A model generated the notes under the pieces. That model was not told the origin of the DNA. It ran no database searches and saw only the letters and a list, made by a program, of their open reading frames with translations. From Alkalimonas mucilaginosa (lineage in GTDB: Bacteria > Pseudomonadota > Gammaproteobacteria > Enterobacterales > Alteromonadaceae): DNA of 64,000 bases. How positions within the stretch are numbered: position 1 is the first letter of the stretch; each line of letters opens with the position of its first letter. Position numbers and translations under genes: made by a program. Below are positions 60,271-64,000 of the stretch, piece after piece. The DNA lies in contig NZ_JAUGZK010000012.1 of the NCBI RefSeq assembly GCF_036327005.1, positions 1 through 64,000 on the forward strand. The letters run 5' to 3'.

Positions 60271-61704
60271 TCACAACTCAAGGCTGCTCAAGGTGGTTAG
60301 TTTTTCTTTCAATGCCTCCACCTGCCAGCGCTTGCCTTGTTGCACCACAGTGTGCACTGTACTCAATGCGTTCAGATCGGTGACAGGGTTGGCACTAACC
60401 ACAATAAAATCGGCCAGATACCCTTCAGCCAGCTGACCGGTATCAGCAAGACCCAAGTGGTGAGCACCACCAACGGTAGCAAGCTGCAAAACCTGCCAGT
60501 TGCTCAGGCCGGCAGCCTGGCTGAGTTGCAATTCACGCAGGAAGAAAGGACCGCTGCTGACGCTGTCGCTGCCAATGGCCAGCGGCACACCAGCATCGTA
60601 CAAGCGTTTAAAAAACTCTTTTACTTTAGGCAGTTGTTGCTGTGCAATGGCAAAGTCTGCTGCGCTCCAGTCATAGCTGGGTCCCGCCATCAAAGCTCGC
60701 CAGCGTCGGCGGGTTTCGGGGTGGAACACCCACATCGCATCCTCAGGGTAGAGCGCGTCCAGCTCACGGGCAAAGTAAAACAGCTCATTCACCACCAGAG
60801 TTAAATCGACCCGGGTTTGCTGCTGTGCCAGCGTCTGGATCAAACGCTGCATCGGCTCACTGTCGTAGTCGACATGCTGGAACCAGCTGTAGATAAATCG
60901 TTGGTTAAACGGATTTTTCCGCTCAGCCAGATACGCCGCCCTGCCTGCGCCGGTTAATAACTCTGCACTGGTGGGCAGGGCATGCGTTAATACATCAATT
61001 CCGAGATCTGCCGCATATTGCCAACTGACACCATCCAGGTGCGCCACTGTTTTTAACCCGGCCTCGCGCGCCAGCCGTACCCCCATGGCTACTTCACCCG
61101 GCGTCAGTCCGGTATACAGCTTGATGTAATCCACTCCCATGGCTTGTTGGCTGGCAATCTCCGCCCGCCAACTGGCCTCATCGGTTGGGTGAACCGAGCC
61201 TCCCAGAATAGGCGTTGGCTCAAACACATAGCCAGCGTAATGCAGCCTCGGCCCAGGCCAATACCCCGCTTGCTGCTGCTGGACATAGTCGGCATTGGCG
61301 ACAGGATCACCGGCCGGGCTAAAGGCTGTGGTTACTCCGGTTGCCAGGGTGCTAAGCGCATGATAGCGGGTGATTTCGCTATGACCTTTCATGGTAATTA
61401 CTGGCGTGCCATCCCGCATTTCAACCCGGTGTGGCCCGGCCGTTAAGTGCAGGTGCACATCAATCAGACCTGGCAGCACATAGTGTTTCTGCAAATCAAT
61501 TTGCCTGTTGGCTGCAGGTAAGCCGTCTGCCTGCGCCTGCCCCATCTTGACGATTCGACCATCTTGCACCAACAGCCAGCCATGGTTTAATTGCTGCTCA
61601 GTAGCAGGATTGATTAACGTCGCATTGTGATACAACACTGTTTCCGCATCGAGCTGCGCCATCGACAAAGCAGCCAGCAAACAAACTAATACTGATTTTT
61701 TCAT
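60271..61704 (-). CDS. Secreted metal-dependent amidohydrolase
   Basis: 477 residues with a signal peptide (about 1-20). It has the urease-fold set: DVHLHLTAG (HxH), YIKLYTGL (carbamylated-Lys position), TVAHLDG and LTHAL (His), IGSDSVSSG (Asp), and a C-terminal cap AEGYLADFIVVSANP. It resembles imidazolonepropionase/prolidase-like exported hydrolases; the substrate is unknown. It is divergent from the ECF sigma factor. Confidence 0.85.
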   Translation of the reverse strand: MKKSVLVCLLAALSMAQLDAETVLYHNATLINPATEQQLNHGWLLVQDGRIVKMGQAQADGLPAANRQIDLQKHYVLPGLIDVHLHLTAGPHRVEMRDGTPVITMKGHSEITRYHALSTLATGVTTAFSPAGDPVANADYVQQQQAGYWPGPRLHYAGYVFEPTPILGGSVHPTDEASWRAEIASQQAMGVDYIKLYTGLTPGEVAMGVRLAREAGLKTVAHLDGVSWQYAADLGIDVLTHALPTSAELLTGAGRAAYLAERKNPFNQRFIYSWFQHVDYDSEPMQRLIQTLAQQQTRVDLTLVVNELFYFARELDALYPEDAMWVFHPETRRRWRALMAGPSYDWSAADFAIAQQQLPKVKEFFKRLYDAGVPLAIGSDSVSSGPFFLRELQLSQAAGLSNWQVLQLATVGGAHHLGLADTGQLAEGYLADFIVVSANPVTDLNALSTVHTVVQQGKRWQVEALKEKLTTLSSLEL

Positions 61705-61765
61705 CCTGAGGTTCCTGTAGTTGAATCTAGTTGGGTGTATTTTCTTGTGAAGTCGTGCGGTAGCT

Positions 61766-61811
61766 GCGAAGCGTTACAACATTTTTTTTATTTTTTTATG
61801 TAACACTTCGC
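61766..61811. promoter_or_regulatory. Divergent inverted repeat, candidate ECF promoters
   Basis: GCGAAGCGTTACA (61766-61778) and TGTAACACTTCGC (61799-61811) are inverted copies matching at 12 of 13 bases, separated by 20 bases of almost pure A/T. Read outward, both give TGTAACRCTTCGC, and both have GACT 18 bases after TGTAAC. TGTAAC is a common ECF -35 core, so each arm may be the -35 of a divergent promoter for the amidohydrolase and the sigma gene. Confidence 0.5.
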
Positions 61812-61867
61812 CGTATCAGGCAGACTGACTAGCTAACAACTGAGTCGTTACAAAGAACAACAAAAGC

Positions 61868-62410
61868 GTGGGCAACGGGGATTTTTTGAACAGAACCGAT
61901 AACAACGAATGGACGCCAGAGCAGTTTTTACTGCAACTGTGGCAAGACAATCAGGGTGCTATCAGCCGCACCTTGCTGGCTTCTGAAGCCAATGCTGCCG
62001 CCAGAGAGGATCTGAAACAGGATATTTTTCTGGCACTGCATCAGTCGATGACCCGACTGCAAGCTGCAGAAAAGCCGCGCGCTTACCTGTTCCGGATTGT
62101 GCACAATGTCACCGTCGATCACATTGCCCGGGCGCAGCGCAGCAAATGGCAGCCATTGGATGCAGACACGGAACAGCTGTTGCTGCAGGACTGCCCGTCC
62201 AACGAGGTGAGTACCAGCCAGCAAAGCCAGCAACTGATGCAGGCAGTACGCCGTTTATCACCGGCCAACCGGCAGGTGATCCTGCTGGCGATGGAGGATA
62301 TGGATGCGCCGGAGATTGCAGACATTCTGCAGCTGAATCCAGGCACAGTCCGGGTACGGCTGAACCGCGCTAAAACTGAATTGATGGAGTTGATGCAACA
62401 TGACCGATGA
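61868..62410 (+). CDS. ECF-family RNA polymerase sigma factor
   Basis: 180 residues. Region 2 is FLALHQSMTRLQAAEKPRAY followed by LFRIVHNVTVDHIAR; region 4 is LSPANRQVILLAMEDMDAPE followed by IADILQLNPGTVRVRLNRAK. There is no C-terminal extension. GTG 61868 is the longest start; TTG 61886 has GGGGAT 5 bases ahead and is an alternative. The next gene overlaps by 11 bases and probably encodes its anti-sigma partner. Confidence 0.88.
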   Translation: MGNGDFLNRTDNNEWTPEQFLLQLWQDNQGAISRTLLASEANAAAREDLKQDIFLALHQSMTRLQAAEKPRAYLFRIVHNVTVDHIARAQRSKWQPLDADTEQLLLQDCPSNEVSTSQQSQQLMQAVRRLSPANRQVILLAMEDMDAPEIADILQLNPGTVRVRLNRAKTELMELMQHDR

Positions 62411-62999
62411 TAGTGATTTCATGGCCCTCAAAGCGAGCTGGCAACAACAGCCGGCCACAGCCGTTCCCCCACCGAACGCCGCCGACTTAGCCAAGGCCAG
62501 CCAGCGCCAGCACCAGCAACGGGTGCTGATGATCGGGGAGTGCCTGGCTGCGCTGGTGATGGCTGCCAGCGCTTGTTGGTTGCTGCTTAGCATGCCGAAT
62601 TGGCTGGGCTATATAGCAGCCACTTTTCTTGGGCTGGGTGCCATCGGTGCGGTTTACATCAGTTGGCAGGTGCACCGGCCAATCCTGGCGTACGACAACT
62701 GGAGCAGCCACGGCTTGCTGCAGTTCCGGCTTCGCAGCTGTCAGCTTAGCTTGCGCTACTACCGTTACAACCAGTATTGCTGCGCTGCGCTGCTGCTATT
62801 TACCGCGCTGCTCTGGCTGTTATCGGCCTGGCAACCGGCGTTAACCCCGATGGACTTACTGCTGTTTTACAGCCTGGTGGCGTCCCCGCTGTGCCTGTAT
62901 GGGATCTACCTTTTGCAGCAAAAAGTACAGCAGAAAACCCTGGAACTGCAGCAACTCACCGATTTAACGCGGCAGTTTGCGTCGGATGACTCAGTTTGA
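62400..62999 (+). CDS. Membrane protein, probable anti-sigma partner of the ECF factor
   Basis: 199 residues. A cytoplasmic N-terminus of about 40 residues with FMALKASWQQQ, typical of small anti-sigma-like proteins, is followed by four membrane segments (about 45-64, 68-86, 125-145 and 150-170) and a coiled C-terminus. No zinc-finger HxxxCxxC is present. The overlap with the sigma gene is the main reason for the call. Confidence 0.6.
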   Translation: MTDDSDFMALKASWQQQPATAVPPPNAADLAKASQRQHQQRVLMIGECLAALVMAASACWLLLSMPNWLGYIAATFLGLGAIGAVYISWQVHRPILAYDNWSSHGLLQFRLRSCQLSLRYYRYNQYCCAALLLFTALLWLLSAWQPALTPMDLLLFYSLVASPLCLYGIYLLQQKVQQKTLELQQLTDLTRQFASDDSV

Positions 63000-63018
63000 G
63001 ATCAGCGGGTAGTGGAGC

Positions 63019-64000
63019 TTATGGCTGCAAATCGCAAAAACTGTAATCCAATGCAAAGCCCCGCTTAGTAGCCGGTAGCTGGACTTTACCACCCAGTTGC
63101 CCAGTGACCAGATTGTACAAAATGGATAGTCCCAGCCCGCTGGCACCTTGCGCCCGGGCTGTGGTGTAAAAAGGCTCAAACAGATGGCGTCGGACTTCGT
63201 CACTGATGCCACACCCATTATCCCGGTACTGCACCCAATAGCCATCGTCCTGCTGCCGTACCTTAATGGTAATTTTATGCGGGCCAGGCTGACCGGCAAA
63301 ACCATGTTGCAGGCTGTTGAACACCAGATTGGAGAGCACTTGCACATGGCTGCCAGGTACCGTGGTCACCCGCCAGGCAGGATCTGCCTCAAGCAGGATT
63401 TCAACACCAGCCTGGTCCGTAATACCTGTTAAGGTGGCTAAAATCTGCCGGTAGTAATGCGCAATGCCGATTTGATGCTGCTCGGATGAATGTTGATCGG
63501 CCGAAGTCCGTTTAAAGTTTTGGATAAGATCCGCCGCCCGCTGCAAGTTACTGGTGAGCAATGGCAACGTTTGCTCCATCGCAAGGCAATACTGCTGCAC
63601 CGCCTTTTTACTGAGCTGGTTGCTACGCACTGCCAATGCAAAGGACTGGAACTTTTGTTCCACAATGCCCTGAGCTGTCACGGCCACGCCAAGCGGGGTA
63701 TTGACCTCATGCGCTATGCCCGATACCAACTGCCCCAGTGCCGCCAGTTTTTCCGACTCCACCAGTTGCTGCTGCATGGTTTGGATATCCGCCAGGGCCT
63801 GCTCCAAATCAGCTGTGCGCAGTTTGATTTTCTGCTCCAATTGCTGATTCAACTGCTGCAACTGCCGCTCAAAGTCCAGTCGCTCCATTTCGGCTTCTAT
63901 ACGACCACTGAAAATGGTAAAGAGGGTAGTGACCTGCTCCGGCTCAGACACCGGCTGGCGGTACATGGCCACTACGATGCCCATCACCTTGCCCTGCAAA
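63019..64000 (-). CDS. Sensor histidine kinase, C-terminal part (continues beyond window)
   Basis: The frame is open to the right edge. It shows the end of a GAF-like domain (VTTLFTIFSGRIEAEMERLD), a coiled coil (QQLNQQLEQKIKLRTADLEQ), HisKA with His in VSGIAHEVNTPLGVAVT and HATPase (NLVFNSLQHGF, YRDNGCGISD, GLGLSILYNLVTGQLGG). The N-terminal sensor is outside. It is convergent with the sigma/anti-sigma pair. The AHEVNTPLGV type is common in GAF-linked kinases. Confidence 0.9.
   Translation of the reverse strand, partial: LQGKVMGIVVAMYRQPVSEPEQVTTLFTIFSGRIEAEMERLDFERQLQQLNQQLEQKIKLRTADLEQALADIQTMQQQLVESEKLAALGQLVSGIAHEVNTPLGVAVTAQGIVEQKFQSFALAVRSNQLSKKAVQQYCLAMEQTLPLLTSNLQRAADLIQNFKRTSADQHSSEQHQIGIAHYYRQILATLTGITDQAGVEILLEADPAWRVTTVPGSHVQVLSNLVFNSLQHGFAGQPGPHKITIKVRQQDDGYWVQYRDNGCGISDEVRRHLFEPFYTTARAQGASGLGLSILYNLVTGQLGGKVQLPATKRGFALDYSFCDLQP

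Noticed and set aside
61781..61798. A/T run as a transcription terminator
   Set aside because: The flanking arms form a hairpin with a 20-base loop and the T-run is inside the loop, so it does not fit a rho-independent terminator; the arms fit promoter elements better.

Overview
The window looks like part of the chromosome of a marine or freshwater gammaproteobacterium of the Alteromonadales/Chromatiaceae kind (Rheinheimera, Alishewanella or Arsukibacterium-like). The evidence is gene content: a cysQ-nudE / yrfG cluster, ATP-dependent pckA, two TonB-dependent receptor loci, a pbpC plus alpha-2-macroglobulin pair, a sigma-54-regulated MacB-type exporter, secreted M28 and M3 peptidases, and integron-type cassettes. 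The genus is inference from gene style only.

Left end (1-12.5 kb) is a defence island. It opens with the 3' end of a DndC-family gene on the + strand. Converging on it is a six-gene minus-strand operon. In transcription order this encodes a DUF4007 protein (SspB-like), a large P-loop ATPase (SspC-like), a PAPS-reductase-family protein (SspD-like), a protein with two GHKL ATPase domains and a histidine-kinase core, a receiver-domain protein with a long unknown C-terminus, and an HNH endonuclease. The first three match a single-strand DNA phosphorothioation module. The last three look like its restriction or effector arm, and by number and order they may correspond to sspFGH. A membrane-anchored coiled-coil methyltransferase lies just upstream. 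The GHKL and receiver genes are clearly more AT-rich than the rest of the window, which suggests mosaic acquisition.

12.5-31 kb is mostly core: glyoxalase I, OsmC, an SPFH protein with a 37-residue membrane peptide, a TonB receptor, a Tat-exported PhoD phosphatase, then a decayed spot (5'-truncated TonB receptor, intact hipB, hipA cut to 37 codons). Next come the alpha-2-macroglobulin/pbpC pair, tRNA-Arg(CCG) with a duplicated 3' end and tandem 72-bp repeats, and a CHASE-PAS histidine kinase.

31-45 kb holds a lipoprotein M3 peptidase, pckA, cysQ-nudE, yrfG, two tandem M28 peptidases (the second with a perfect hairpin over its start), a LysR regulator divergent from the glutathione-dependent formaldehyde pathway (frmA-frmB), and an S26 signal-peptidase-like protein that lacks the catalytic lysine.

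45-51.4 kb carries three lipoprotein genes (two of them paralogues) followed by a short integron-like cassette array with two recognisable attC sites and no integrase. 51.4-58.7 kb is a two-component sigma-54 system divergent from a membrane-fusion protein / ABC ATPase / FtsX permease operon; the intergenic region has a good -24/-12 promoter and two upstream palindromes. The right end has an MBL-fold lipoprotein, a small superinfection-immunity-family membrane protein, an amidohydrolase divergent from an ECF sigma factor with a membrane partner, and a sensor kinase cut by the window edge.
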